The notes under the pieces were generated by a model, which was not told the origin of the DNA, ran no database searches, and saw nothing but the letters and a program-made list of their open reading frames with translations. This document shows positions 1 to 6,381 of a stretch of DNA of 22,594 nucleotides, piece after piece. Source of the stretch: DATGQT01 sp033720695 (GTDB lineage: Bacteria; Bacteroidota; Rhodothermia; Rhodothermales; Rubricoccaceae); assembly GCA_033720695.1 (NCBI GenBank), contig JAWWCA010000025.1, positions 1 through 22,594 of the forward strand, written 5' to 3'. Both the position numbers and the translations under genes were made by a program. How positions within the stretch are numbered: position 1 is the first letter of the stretch; each line of letters begins with the position of its first letter.

Positions 1-220
1 AGAGGCGCCCGTTGCGGTGGCCGACGAAGTTCGGGGGCGCCCCGAGGGCGCGCGTGAGCCTGGCGTAGAGCGGGAGCCGGTAGCCGCCGTCGTCGCCCTC
101 GGTGATGGAGTCCCCGATGAGCATGACCCGGAGCGGGTCGGCGGGGGGCTGGGCCGCCGCGGGGAGGGCGACGAGGAGGGCGAGGAGGGGGCCGAAGAGG
201 GGGCCGAGCGCGCTGCGCAT
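1..220 (-). CDS. Secreted SGNH/GDSL hydrolase, N-terminal part only
   Basis: Only the first 73 codons are present; the gene runs off the left edge. An N-terminal signal peptide of about 22 residues ends at a PAAAQ site, so the protein is exported. It is followed at once by RVMLIGDSITEG, the block I motif of SGNH/GDSL esterases and lipases, whose Ser is the catalytic nucleophile. The next part (GYRLPLYARL, then FVGHRNG) fits the GDSL-type lipase/acylhydrolase pattern. The start is the ATG before the signal peptide; the leader before it is pyrimidine-rich with no Shine-Dalgarno. It lies 41 bp downstream of the amidohydrolase at 262-1626 on the same strand and is probably the distal gene of that operon. 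The substrate cannot be told from this fragment. Confidence 0.85.
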   Translation of the reverse strand, partial: MRSALGPLFGPLLALLVALPAAAQPPADPLRVMLIGDSITEGDDGGYRLPLYARLTRALGAPPNFVGHRNGRL

Positions 221-261
221 GGGGCGGGCCGAGCGGCGGGGAGCGGGACGCGGAGGCGGGA

Positions 262-1626
262 TCAGAACAGCAGCGCGCCCTCGAGGCAGCGGTGGTCCTC
301 GTGGCCGGCGAGGCGGACCTCGTCGAGGGGCTGGGCGGGGTCCACGTCGAGGCGCATGTCGTCGCCGTCGCGCGCGGCGTCGAAGCGGACGACGCCGTCG
401 ACGACGGTGAGGACGGGGCGGGCGTAGACCGAGAGGGGGTGGCCCTCGAAGACGGCGAGGTCGGCGTCCTTCCCCACCTCGACGGAGCCAACGCGGTCCT
501 CGATGCCGAGCTGCCACGCGGGGTGGATCGTGATGAGGGCGAGGGCCTCGTCGTCCGAGAGGTCCCCGTAGCGCTGGGCCTTGGCGGCCTCGTGGTAGAG
601 GTGGCGGATGAGCTCGCCGCTGTCGGAGTTGACGCTGGCGCGGACGCCGTTGCGGGCGAGGATGGCGGCGTTGTAGGCCGTCGAGTAGTAGACCTCGAAC
701 TTGTAGCTCCACCAGTCCGAGAACACGCTGGCACCGGCCCCCTCGGGCCCCCACGCGGCCAGCTCGGGCGCGATCTTGAACCCCTCGTTGACGTGCTGGA
801 ACGTGACCCGCTCCACGCCGACGTCGGCCAGCACGTCGAGGAGCATGAGGATCTCGTCGGCGCGGTAGCTGTGGCAGTGGACGAGGACGTCGCCGTCGAG
901 GACGTCGGCGAGGGTCTCCATCCGCTGGCTGAACGGGGGCGGCGTGGCCGGGCGGCCCTCGCCGAGGGCGGCCTCGGCGGCCTGCTGGGCCTCGCGGTAG
1001 CGGCGGGCCTCGGCGAAGGCCTCGCGGAAGGTCTGCTCGACGCCCATCCGCGTGCGTGGGCGGATGCCGCGGCCGCGGCCGTGGACGCGCGTCGGGTTCT
1101 CGCCGAGGGCGAACTTGATCGTCCGCGGCGCCGCCTCGAACTTGAGCCCCTCGGGGTCGAACGTCCCGTAGCGGAGCTTGATCGTCTCGCCCTCGCCGCC
1201 GATGGGGTTGGCCGAGCCGTGGAGGATGTGGATCGTCGTGACGCCGCCGGCGAGGGCGCGGTAGAGCCCGAGGTCCGTCGGGTCGAGGACGTCGCCGATG
1301 CGGACCTCGGCCACGACGGGGTTCGTCGCCTCGTTGACGGGCCCGTCCACGCCGAGGTGGGAGTGGGCGTCGATGATGCCGGGCATGACGTAGCGCCCGG
1401 TGGCGTCCACGACGGGCACGCCGCGCGGGGCCTCCAGCCCCGCCCCGATCTCGACGATCCGCCCCTCCCGGACGAGCACGTCGGCGCTCTCCAGCGTGCC
1501 GTTGGTGACGGTGAGGACGGTGCCGCCGCGGAGGAGGAGGTCGCCGCGGGCGTCGGCGGGCGGGAGGTCCGCGGCCGTCTGGGCGTGCGCGGCGGCGGCG
1601 AGGAGCAGGAGGGGAAGGAGGCGCAT
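262..1626 (-). CDS. Secreted metal-dependent amidohydrolase (imidazolonepropionase-like)
   Basis: A 454-aa enzyme of the amidohydrolase superfamily that probably hydrolyses an amide or peptide-like bond outside the cytoplasm. A signal peptide covers residues 1-15 (ends AHAQ). The small beta domain starts with LLLRGGTVLTV, followed by MPGIIDAHSHLG with the metal-binding HxH (H88, H90). Further likely ligands are KFALGENP (K171), VLVHCHSY (H250/H252), FQHVNEGF (H278) and NSDSGEL (D335). The closing strands have the usual GSVEVGKDADLAVFEGHPL signature. The active site therefore looks complete, unlike the paralogue at 2401-4113 two genes upstream. Four bases separate its start from the stop of the preceding gene, so the two are almost certainly cotranscribed. 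Pairs of such secreted amidohydrolases are common in Bacteroidota; the true substrate is unknown. Confidence 0.92.
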   Translation of the reverse strand: MRLLPLLLLAAAAHAQTAADLPPADARGDLLLRGGTVLTVTNGTLESADVLVREGRIVEIGAGLEAPRGVPVVDATGRYVMPGIIDAHSHLGVDGPVNEATNPVVAEVRIGDVLDPTDLGLYRALAGGVTTIHILHGSANPIGGEGETIKLRYGTFDPEGLKFEAAPRTIKFALGENPTRVHGRGRGIRPRTRMGVEQTFREAFAEARRYREAQQAAEAALGEGRPATPPPFSQRMETLADVLDGDVLVHCHSYRADEILMLLDVLADVGVERVTFQHVNEGFKIAPELAAWGPEGAGASVFSDWWSYKFEVYYSTAYNAAILARNGVRASVNSDSGELIRHLYHEAAKAQRYGDLSDDEALALITIHPAWQLGIEDRVGSVEVGKDADLAVFEGHPLSVYARPVLTVVDGVVRFDAARDGDDMRLDVDPAQPLDEVRLAGHEDHRCLEGALLF

Positions 1627-1630
1627 GCGG

Positions 1631-2389
1631 CTAGTCGGAGTCGGCGGCCGTGGGGGAGGGGACGCGCTCGGCGGTCACCGGGGCGGCGGGCATCATCGCG
1701 GGCTTGGCCTCGCCCGTGAAGGCGTCGCCCTCGACGGTGCCGCGGAAGTGGACCACGCCCATGCCGGGCTGGTCGAACGAGAACACGAGCCGCCGCCCGG
1801 ACACCTCGACGCCGCGGAGCGCCCGCGGCGCGTCCGTCTGGATGGTGCCGGTGAGGCCGTCGGGCCCGCGCTCCAGCGAGAACGACCCCGTCATGGGGTT
1901 GTCGCCGGGGGGCGTGAGGGTGTAGGCCCACGTCCCGAGGACGTCGGCGTCCGGGGCGTCGGGGTCCGCGTCGGCGGCCGGCTCCGGCATCCCCGCATCG
2001 TCGGGCTGGCGGGTGGCGACGAAGGGGACGGGGTCCTGGCCCTCGGGCTCGGCCTCGCCCTCGAAGTCGTCGCCGGCGAGCCGGCCGCGGATCGTGATCG
2101 TGCCCATGCCCGGCTGCTTGAACGAGAACGTGATCGCGTCGCCGTCGGGCACGAAGGGGTCGATGGGGCGGTCCGTGTCGGTCATGATGGTGCCGGCGAG
2201 GGCGTCGTCGCCGGGCTCGACCGTGAAGGAGCCCCGGGCCAGGGGATCCTCGGGGCGGACGACGTAGGACCACGTGCCGACGAAGGGGAAGGGGTCGGCG
2301 GACGCCCCGTCGTCGGGCTTGTCGTCGGCGGGCTTCTGGGCGAGGGCGGCGGGGGCTGCGAGGAGGGCGAGCAGGAGGAGCAGGCGCAT
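1631..2389 (-). CDS. Secreted protein with two tandem GTW/QPGMG domains
   Basis: A 252-aa protein with a clean signal peptide (residues 1-18, ending AALAQ). It contains two copies of a roughly 95-residue domain, at about 37-130 and 150-245, joined by an acidic Pro/Asp/Ala-rich linker. Each copy has a GTW opening, a G-S-F strand, an L-x-GTI-x-TD core, F-S-F-x-QPGMG, and a G-D-x-F-x-GEA turn. A third copy forms the C-terminus (about residues 477-570) of the amidohydrolase-like protein encoded just upstream. The pattern of short strands suggests a small beta-barrel, but I do not recognise a named family. Start: the ATG before the signal peptide, 11 bp after the upstream stop. The reading frame stays open far upstream, but that is an antisense-type artefact of high GC. 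A binding or accessory role is only a guess. Confidence 0.82.
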   Translation of the reverse strand: MRLLLLLALLAAPAALAQKPADDKPDDGASADPFPFVGTWSYVVRPEDPLARGSFTVEPGDDALAGTIMTDTDRPIDPFVPDGDAITFSFKQPGMGTITIRGRLAGDDFEGEAEPEGQDPVPFVATRQPDDAGMPEPAADADPDAPDADVLGTWAYTLTPPGDNPMTGSFSLERGPDGLTGTIQTDAPRALRGVEVSGRRLVFSFDQPGMGVVHFRGTVEGDAFTGEAKPAMMPAAPVTAERVPSPTAADSD

Positions 2390-2400
2390 GGGGCTGGGGA

Positions 2401-4113
2401 TCAGTCGGGTTGGCGCGTGGCGGTCACCGAGACGCTCTCGGTGCCGGCGACGAGGGCCGAGCCGGTGAAGGCGTCGCCCTCGATCACGCCCGTGATGCGG
2501 ATCTCCCCCATGCCAGGTTGCGTGAACCGCACGGTGAGCACGTTGCCGTCGAGCGTGACGCTCGAGAGCGGGCGGGTCTCGTCGGTCGTGATCGTGCCGC
2601 GGAGGGCGCTCCCGGTGCCCTCCAGCGTGAAGGTGCCGCGCTGCTCCCCGCCGGGCGTGGAGGCCGTGAAGCGCCACGTCCCCGTCGCGTCCACGACGGC
2701 GTCGGGGTCGGCGCCCTCGGGGAGGTCGTCCTCGCCCACCTCGTGCACGACGCCCTCGACGAGGACGAGCCGCACGGCGCCCTCCTCGTCGAAGTAGCTG
2801 CCGGCGGTGACGACGAGGTTGGCGAGCTTGCCCGGCTCGACGGTGCCGAGCTGGCGGTCGAGGCCGAGGAGGCGGGCGGGCGTCGTCGTGAGGGCGGCGA
2901 GGGCGTCGTCCTCGGAGAGGCCGGCGGCGAGCATCCGGCGGAGGTTGGGCTGGAGGTCGGTGGGCTCCGCCTCCAGCGTCATGAAGGCGAACGGGACGCC
3001 CGCGGCGGCGAGGGTGGCGGCGTTGGCCTCGTAGCGGCCGAGGGCGGCGGCGCGCTGCGCGCGGAGGGCGCCCCCTTCCGCCTCCAGGTCGGCGTAGGAG
3101 CGCGTCCGGCGGCTGGTGATGAAGACGTCGCCGCCGGGCGTGGCGGCGGGGTAGGGGACGGCCGCGGCGGAGGTGTCGGCCGCGAGGGTGTCGGGGAGCG
3201 CGAGGGGCGCGAGGACGGGCCCGCCCCGGGCCTGGAGCGCCTCGACGAGCGGCGCGCTCCACGGCGGCCCGGCGAGGACGACCGGCACCCGCAGTTCGTC
3301 GCCGAGGCGGAGGGCGCGGAACGCCTCCGTCGGGCTCTCGGCGGCGAAGTAGAGCGGGCGCTCGCCGTCGAGCGACGGCGCGAGCGCGTCGAGGACGGGG
3401 TCGAAGGCGGGGCGGGGAGCGCCGCCGGCCTCGGCGTAGCGCGCCTGCGCGCCGCGTCGCCGGCCGGCCTCGGTGAACAGGTCGCGGAGGACGGCCACGA
3501 CGCCCATGGGCGTGTTGGGGTAGACGCCGCTGGCGTCCTCGAAGCGGGCGTAGAGCGAGGCGGGCCCGGTGAGGAGGACGGCCGCGTCGCGCTCGCCATG
3601 GAGGGGGGCGCGGAGGAGAGCGACGGCCCCCTGGCCGGGCAGCACGGGGCCGCGCGGGACGACGTGGGCCGCCGTGAACCCGGCCGCGCGGAGGGCCTCG
3701 ACGCTCGGGTGGTCGGTGCGGAGGAGCGTGCGGACGTCCCGGTCGGGCTGGATCCCGGCGCGCTCGCGGGGCGGGTCGCCGGGGTCGGTGACCTCGGTCT
3801 CGTCGTCGTCGGGCTCCGGCACGCCCGCGTGGCCGAGCGCGTCCACGAAACCGGCGTAGACCGTGAGCGTGTCGGCCTCGATCACCTCGGCGTCGTAGGG
3901 CACGGCCACGTCGCGCCCCACCGCCTCGATGAGGCCGTCGCGGACGACGACGGTGGCGCTCTCGAGCACCCGTCCGGGCGCCTGCACCACGCGCGCGTTC
4001 GTGAGGGCGACGGTGCGGGTGACGGGGCGGAGCGGCGTCTCGGCCGTGATGCCCTGGGCGTGTCCGAGGGGCGCCAGGAGGAGGGCGGCGGTGAGGAACG
4101 GGAGGCGGCGCAT
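2401..4113 (-). CDS. Amidohydrolase-like secreted protein lacking metal ligands, with C-terminal GTW/QPGMG domain
   Basis: A 570-aa protein with a signal peptide (1-20, MRRLPFLTAA... ending GHAQ). It keeps the amidohydrolase scaffold: ATVVVRDGLIEAVG, then YAGFVDALGHAG, and near residues 440-470 ALTTTPARLLGL and GTVEPGKLANLVV. The metal site is gone. The HxH after GF(I/V)DA reads LGH (first His is Leu93). The later His positions are replaced (PLYFAAES, VVLAGPP), and the usual SDS aspartate region reads MTLEAEP. It is therefore probably not a metal-dependent hydrolase. Residues about 477-570 are a GTW/QPGMG domain like the two in the next gene. I chose the ATG at 4113 because it begins the signal peptide; an upstream ATG in frame would add 17 residues overlapping the promoter-like region. 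It heads an operon with the intact amidohydrolase, perhaps as a partner subunit. Confidence 0.85.
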   Translation of the reverse strand: MRRLPFLTAALLLAPLGHAQGITAETPLRPVTRTVALTNARVVQAPGRVLESATVVVRDGLIEAVGRDVAVPYDAEVIEADTLTVYAGFVDALGHAGVPEPDDDETEVTDPGDPPRERAGIQPDRDVRTLLRTDHPSVEALRAAGFTAAHVVPRGPVLPGQGAVALLRAPLHGERDAAVLLTGPASLYARFEDASGVYPNTPMGVVAVLRDLFTEAGRRRGAQARYAEAGGAPRPAFDPVLDALAPSLDGERPLYFAAESPTEAFRALRLGDELRVPVVLAGPPWSAPLVEALQARGGPVLAPLALPDTLAADTSAAAVPYPAATPGGDVFITSRRTRSYADLEAEGGALRAQRAAALGRYEANAATLAAAGVPFAFMTLEAEPTDLQPNLRRMLAAGLSEDDALAALTTTPARLLGLDRQLGTVEPGKLANLVVTAGSYFDEEGAVRLVLVEGVVHEVGEDDLPEGADPDAVVDATGTWRFTASTPGGEQRGTFTLEGTGSALRGTITTDETRPLSSVTLDGNVLTVRFTQPGMGEIRITGVIEGDAFTGSALVAGTESVSVTATRQPD

Positions 4114-4133
4114 GGGGCGGAGGGTGAGGCGGC

Positions 4134-4141
4134 CGAAGATA
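4134..4141 (-). promoter_or_regulatory. Promoter -7-like box before the amidohydrolase operon
   Basis: TATCTTCG on the minus strand, 20 bp before the ATG at 4113, resembles the Bacteroidota -7 box TAnnTTTG. It lies in the 54-bp gap after the PduL-like gene, just after a run of six T. No TTG is found at the expected upstream distance, so the call rests on one box only. Confidence 0.3.
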
Positions 4142-4167
4142 GGCCCCTGCGAAAAAACGTGCACCCC

Positions 4168-4857
4168 CTAGGGATCCCCCGTTCCCTCGCGCGCGGGGTT
4201 CTCGTCGAGCACCCCGAGCTCGCGCCCCAACGCGCGCGCCGCCGGCGTGACGATCTGCCCTGGTGCCACGCGCAGCGTCTCGCGCCGCCGCCGTGCTTGC
4301 CGGACGTCGTTCTCGGTGATGACCCCCGCCGGTGCGGGCGGCGCCTCCCGGTCGGGTCGCGGCGGCGTGGGGGCCTCGACGCCCGGGCGCCAGTGGGCCG
4401 GCGCCTCCGGCGACGCCTCGCCGGCCAGCAGCACCGCGCGGTCCGTCTGGAAGCAGGGGGCCGGCCCCTCCGCGACTGGGACGCCCGTCAGCACCGCCCG
4501 CCCGACGGCGACGGCGACGTGCTGGCCCGGGGTCAGGCGCCACGCCGAGAGCAGGCCCTCCGGGAGGACGAGGCGCGAGCAGAGGGGCTCGGCAGGCGTT
4601 GGGAGCGGCAGCACGCCTCGGGGGCCGACGAGACGGAGCGGCGCTCCGTCTGGCGCGGCGGCGCGGTCGGCGGCATCGAGGACGAGCCGGAGAACAGGGC
4701 CGGGCCGGGCGTCCACGACGGCCACCGTCCGTCCCAGGGCCGCGACCTCGGCGCGCTCGGTCCCGCGCAACCCGTACCCCTCGCCAAAGAGCGACGCCAC
4801 GGCCTCGGTCGGGAGGACGGCGTAGGATCGCTCGACGAGGACGGGGATCGGGTACAC
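4168..4857 (-). CDS. PduL-like protein without zinc-binding histidines, with C-terminal EutQ-like segment
   Basis: A 229-aa protein starting at GTG (4857), the only plausible start after the rpiB-like stop 28 bp upstream. I read it as a diverged PduL, the phosphotransacylase of bacterial microcompartments. The opening IPVLVERSYAVL...LFGEGYGL matches IPV-x-RHVHL...LFG-x-GYxL. The middle has LRLVGPRG. A second half-domain (SRLVLPEGLLSAWRLTPGQHVAVAVG) matches the RHIHM...GD-x-V-x-V block, and CFQTDRAVLLAGEA matches H-x-DTDEANAAG. Every zinc-site His is replaced: S11/A13 for RHVHL, L96/L98 for RHIHM, F136 for the last one. After a Pro-rich linker (about 150-177), residues 180-217 (ITENDV...VAPGQIVTPAAR...ELGV) resemble the N-terminus of EutQ. 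Enzymatic activity is unlikely; a scaffold or targeting role is inference. The family call is from memory, moderately sure. Confidence 0.6.
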   Translation of the reverse strand: MYPIPVLVERSYAVLPTEAVASLFGEGYGLRGTERAEVAALGRTVAVVDARPGPVLRLVLDAADRAAAPDGAPLRLVGPRGVLPLPTPAEPLCSRLVLPEGLLSAWRLTPGQHVAVAVGRAVLTGVPVAEGPAPCFQTDRAVLLAGEASPEAPAHWRPGVEAPTPPRPDREAPPAPAGVITENDVRQARRRRETLRVAPGQIVTPAARALGRELGVLDENPAREGTGDP

Positions 4858-4885
4858 GGCGGTCCGGGCGGGGGTCGTTGGTCGC

Positions 4886-5530
4886 CTACCGCTCGCCGGT
4901 CCCGGAGAACCGCGCCTCGACGTCGAGCACTTTCTGCACCCGGCGGGCGTGGCGGCCCCCCTCGAACGGCGTCGCGAGGAACTCGGCGAGGACGCGCTTG
5001 CAGGACTCGACGCCCATCGTCCGGCTCCCGAGGGTGAGCACGTTGGCGTCGTTGTGCGCGCGGGCGTTGTAGGCGCTGAAGACGTCGGGGCAGAGGGCGG
5101 CGCGGACGCCGGGCACCTTGTTCGCCACAATCGCGCTGCCGACGCCGACGCCGTCGAGGACGAGGCCGCGCTGGCACCGCCCCTGCTGCACGAGCCGGGC
5201 CACGGCGTAGGCGAAGTCGGGGTAGTCCACCGACGCCTCCGCGTGGGTGCCGACGTCGGTGACGGTCCAGCCGAGCCCCTCGGCGTGGGCCTTCAGGACA
5301 TCTTTGTAGGCGAAGCCGGCGTGGTCGCAGCCGAGGGCGAGGGTGGTCGGGGGCGCCTCGCCGCCGGGCGCCGGGTCCTCGGGGGGGGCGTCCACGAAGC
5401 GGACCCCGCGGGCGCGGGCGGCGTCGCGGGCGAGGGCCGTGACGAGCGTGCCCGGTGGCGCGAGGAGGGTGTCGCGCCCGGCGGCGGCGGCCTCCAGGAC
5501 GTGGCGTTCGGTGATCAGGCGGCGCGGCAT
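4886..5530 (-). CDS. rpiB: RpiB/LacA/LacB-family sugar-phosphate isomerase homologue with N-terminal EutQ-like segment
   Basis: A 214-aa protein; ordinary RpiB is about 150 aa. Residues 4-45 (LITERHV...APPGTLVTALARDAARARGV) form a EutQ-like segment, then a Pro/Glu linker. The RpiB domain runs from about 63: LALGCDHAGF (D69, H70), VDYPDFAYAV, ANKVPGVRAALC, and RAHNDANVLTLGSR (H159). The catalytic-cysteine loop, normally CGTGxG, reads DGVGVG here, so Asp126 replaces Cys and Val replaces the phosphate-contacting Thr. I recall this Asp variant among RpiB homologues of BMC loci, including the sugar-phosphate-utilizing type, but cannot verify that here. Canonical ribose-5-phosphate/ribulose-5-phosphate isomerization is therefore uncertain. 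It starts 20 bp after the FMN reductase stop and precedes the PduL-like gene with the same segment. A TACCTTCC box sits 4 bp before the ATG. Confidence 0.85.
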   Translation of the reverse strand: MPRRLITERHVLEAAAAGRDTLLAPPGTLVTALARDAARARGVRFVDAPPEDPAPGGEAPPTTLALGCDHAGFAYKDVLKAHAEGLGWTVTDVGTHAEASVDYPDFAYAVARLVQQGRCQRGLVLDGVGVGSAIVANKVPGVRAALCPDVFSAYNARAHNDANVLTLGSRTMGVESCKRVLAEFLATPFEGGRHARRVQKVLDVEARFSGTGER

Positions 5531-5550
5531 CGCCGGAAGGTACGGGCGGC

Positions 5551-6204
5551 TCAGGTGTAGGGGACGCCCTCGGCGCGGGCGGCCTTGAGGGCGTGGGCGT
5601 ACCAGCACAGCTCGGCGAGGAACTTGTCGGTCCGCTTCCCCCACGCCTCGGCGTCGTGGGGCGTGCCGTCCTCGTCGAATGCGTCGCCCACCTTCGGGAT
5701 GGGCAGCATGGAGGGCACCGTCACGAGGCCGACCTCGCCGAGCACGGCGCGGAGGTGCACCGCCGCGCGGACCCCGCCGAACGACCCCGCCGAGTAGCTC
5801 ACGATCCCGGCGGGGCGCCAGAAGTACTCGTGGAGGTAGTGGTCGATGAGGTTCTTGAGGGCGGGCGGCAGCCCGTGGTTGTACTCGCCGCTGACGAAGG
5901 CGAAGAGGTCGGCGCGGCGGTAGAGGTCGGCGATCTGCGCCATCGCCGCGGGCGCCTCGCCGTCGTCGTACTCGGCGTAGGTGCGGTCGAGGAGCGGGAG
6001 CCCGGCCTCGACCGGGTCCACGAGCGTGACGGCGTGGCCGCGGGCCTCCAGGGCGCGCGCCACGAACCGGGCGGCCCGGATCCCGACGCGCTCGGTGCGG
6101 ACGGAGCCGTAGACGACGACGGCTTGGAGCTCGCCCGCGTCGGGGCCGGGGGCATCGCAGAGGGTCGAGGGGGCCTCGCCGGCGAGGGCGATCGAGGTGC
6201 TCAT
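5551..6204 (-). CDS. NADPH-dependent FMN reductase family (flavodoxin-like) oxidoreductase
   Basis: A 217-aa flavodoxin-fold protein. After a roughly 27-residue disordered N-terminus comes AVVVYGSVRTERVG, the GSxR phosphate-binding loop for FMN. ALEARGHAVTLVDP, FVSGEYNHGLPPALKNLIDH (the xPEYNxGxPxxLKNxID signature of the NADPH-dependent FMN reductase/chromate reductase group) and VSYSAGSFGGVRAAVHLR follow. It likely reduces flavin, quinones or similar acceptors in the cytosol using NAD(P)H. The start ATG lies after a pyrimidine-rich leader and gives a normal family length; the reading frame continues upstream antisense to gdhA, which I reject. It is the first gene of a minus-strand run with the rpiB-like and pduL-like genes (20- and 28-bp gaps), divergent from gdhA. 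Redox substrate unknown. Confidence 0.9.
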   Translation of the reverse strand: MSTSIALAGEAPSTLCDAPGPDAGELQAVVVYGSVRTERVGIRAARFVARALEARGHAVTLVDPVEAGLPLLDRTYAEYDDGEAPAAMAQIADLYRRADLFAFVSGEYNHGLPPALKNLIDHYLHEYFWRPAGIVSYSAGSFGGVRAAVHLRAVLGEVGLVTVPSMLPIPKVGDAFDEDGTPHDAEAWGKRTDKFLAELCWYAHALKAARAEGVPYT

Positions 6205-6318
6205 GAGACGGGGGGATCGGAGGGGGTGCGGCACGGAACCCCCCGCCAGCGCATCGGATTCGCGCCGGGTGGGCCCTGGGGGAAGTCCCGAGGTTGCACG
6301 ATACGACGCGCTAGCCCG

Positions 6319-6366
6319 ACCTTGCGGCACCGCCTCTCTCATACCTTGCGGCACCGCCTCTCTCAT
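6319..6366. repeat. Perfect 24-bp tandem duplication upstream of gdhA
   Basis: Two identical, directly abutting 24-bp units at 6319-6342 and 6343-6366, each beginning ACCTTGCGGCACC and ending TCTCAT. The second unit ends 15 bp before the gdhA start. The junction creates a TACCTTGC box (6342-6349). Confidence 0.95.
6322..6349 (+). promoter_or_regulatory. Candidate gdhA promoter formed by the tandem repeat
   Basis: TTG (6322-6324) in the first repeat unit and TACCTTGC (6342-6349) at the junction with the second are separated by 17 nt. That is close to the Bacteroidota arrangement of TTG and TAnnTTTG. Transcription would start near 6355, leaving a leader of about 27 nt before the ATG. Pattern only, no experimental support. 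Confidence 0.35.
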
Positions 6367-6381
6367 CCGCCCCTCCCTCTG

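Noticed and set aside
1631..4543. A single 970-residue frame running through the repeat protein and beyond.
   Set aside because: The N-terminal 718 residues are Arg/Pro-rich wrong-frame sequence overlapping the amidohydrolase-like gene; the signal peptide at 2389 marks the true start.
292..5037. Very long plus-strand open frames (e.g. 292-1719 and 2410-5037) opposite the minus-strand genes.
   Set aside because: They are rich in Gly, Val, Arg and Asp with no family motifs and lie antisense to genes with clear motifs; high third-position GC removes stop codons.
4168..6204. A complete bacterial microcompartment locus.
   Set aside because: No BMC-H, BMC-T or EutN/CcmL shell gene and no aldehyde dehydrogenase is present; only the RpiB-like and PduL-like proteins hint at it.
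6319..6366. Start of a CRISPR array.
   Set aside because: The two 24-bp units abut without spacers and there are only two; no cas gene is nearby.
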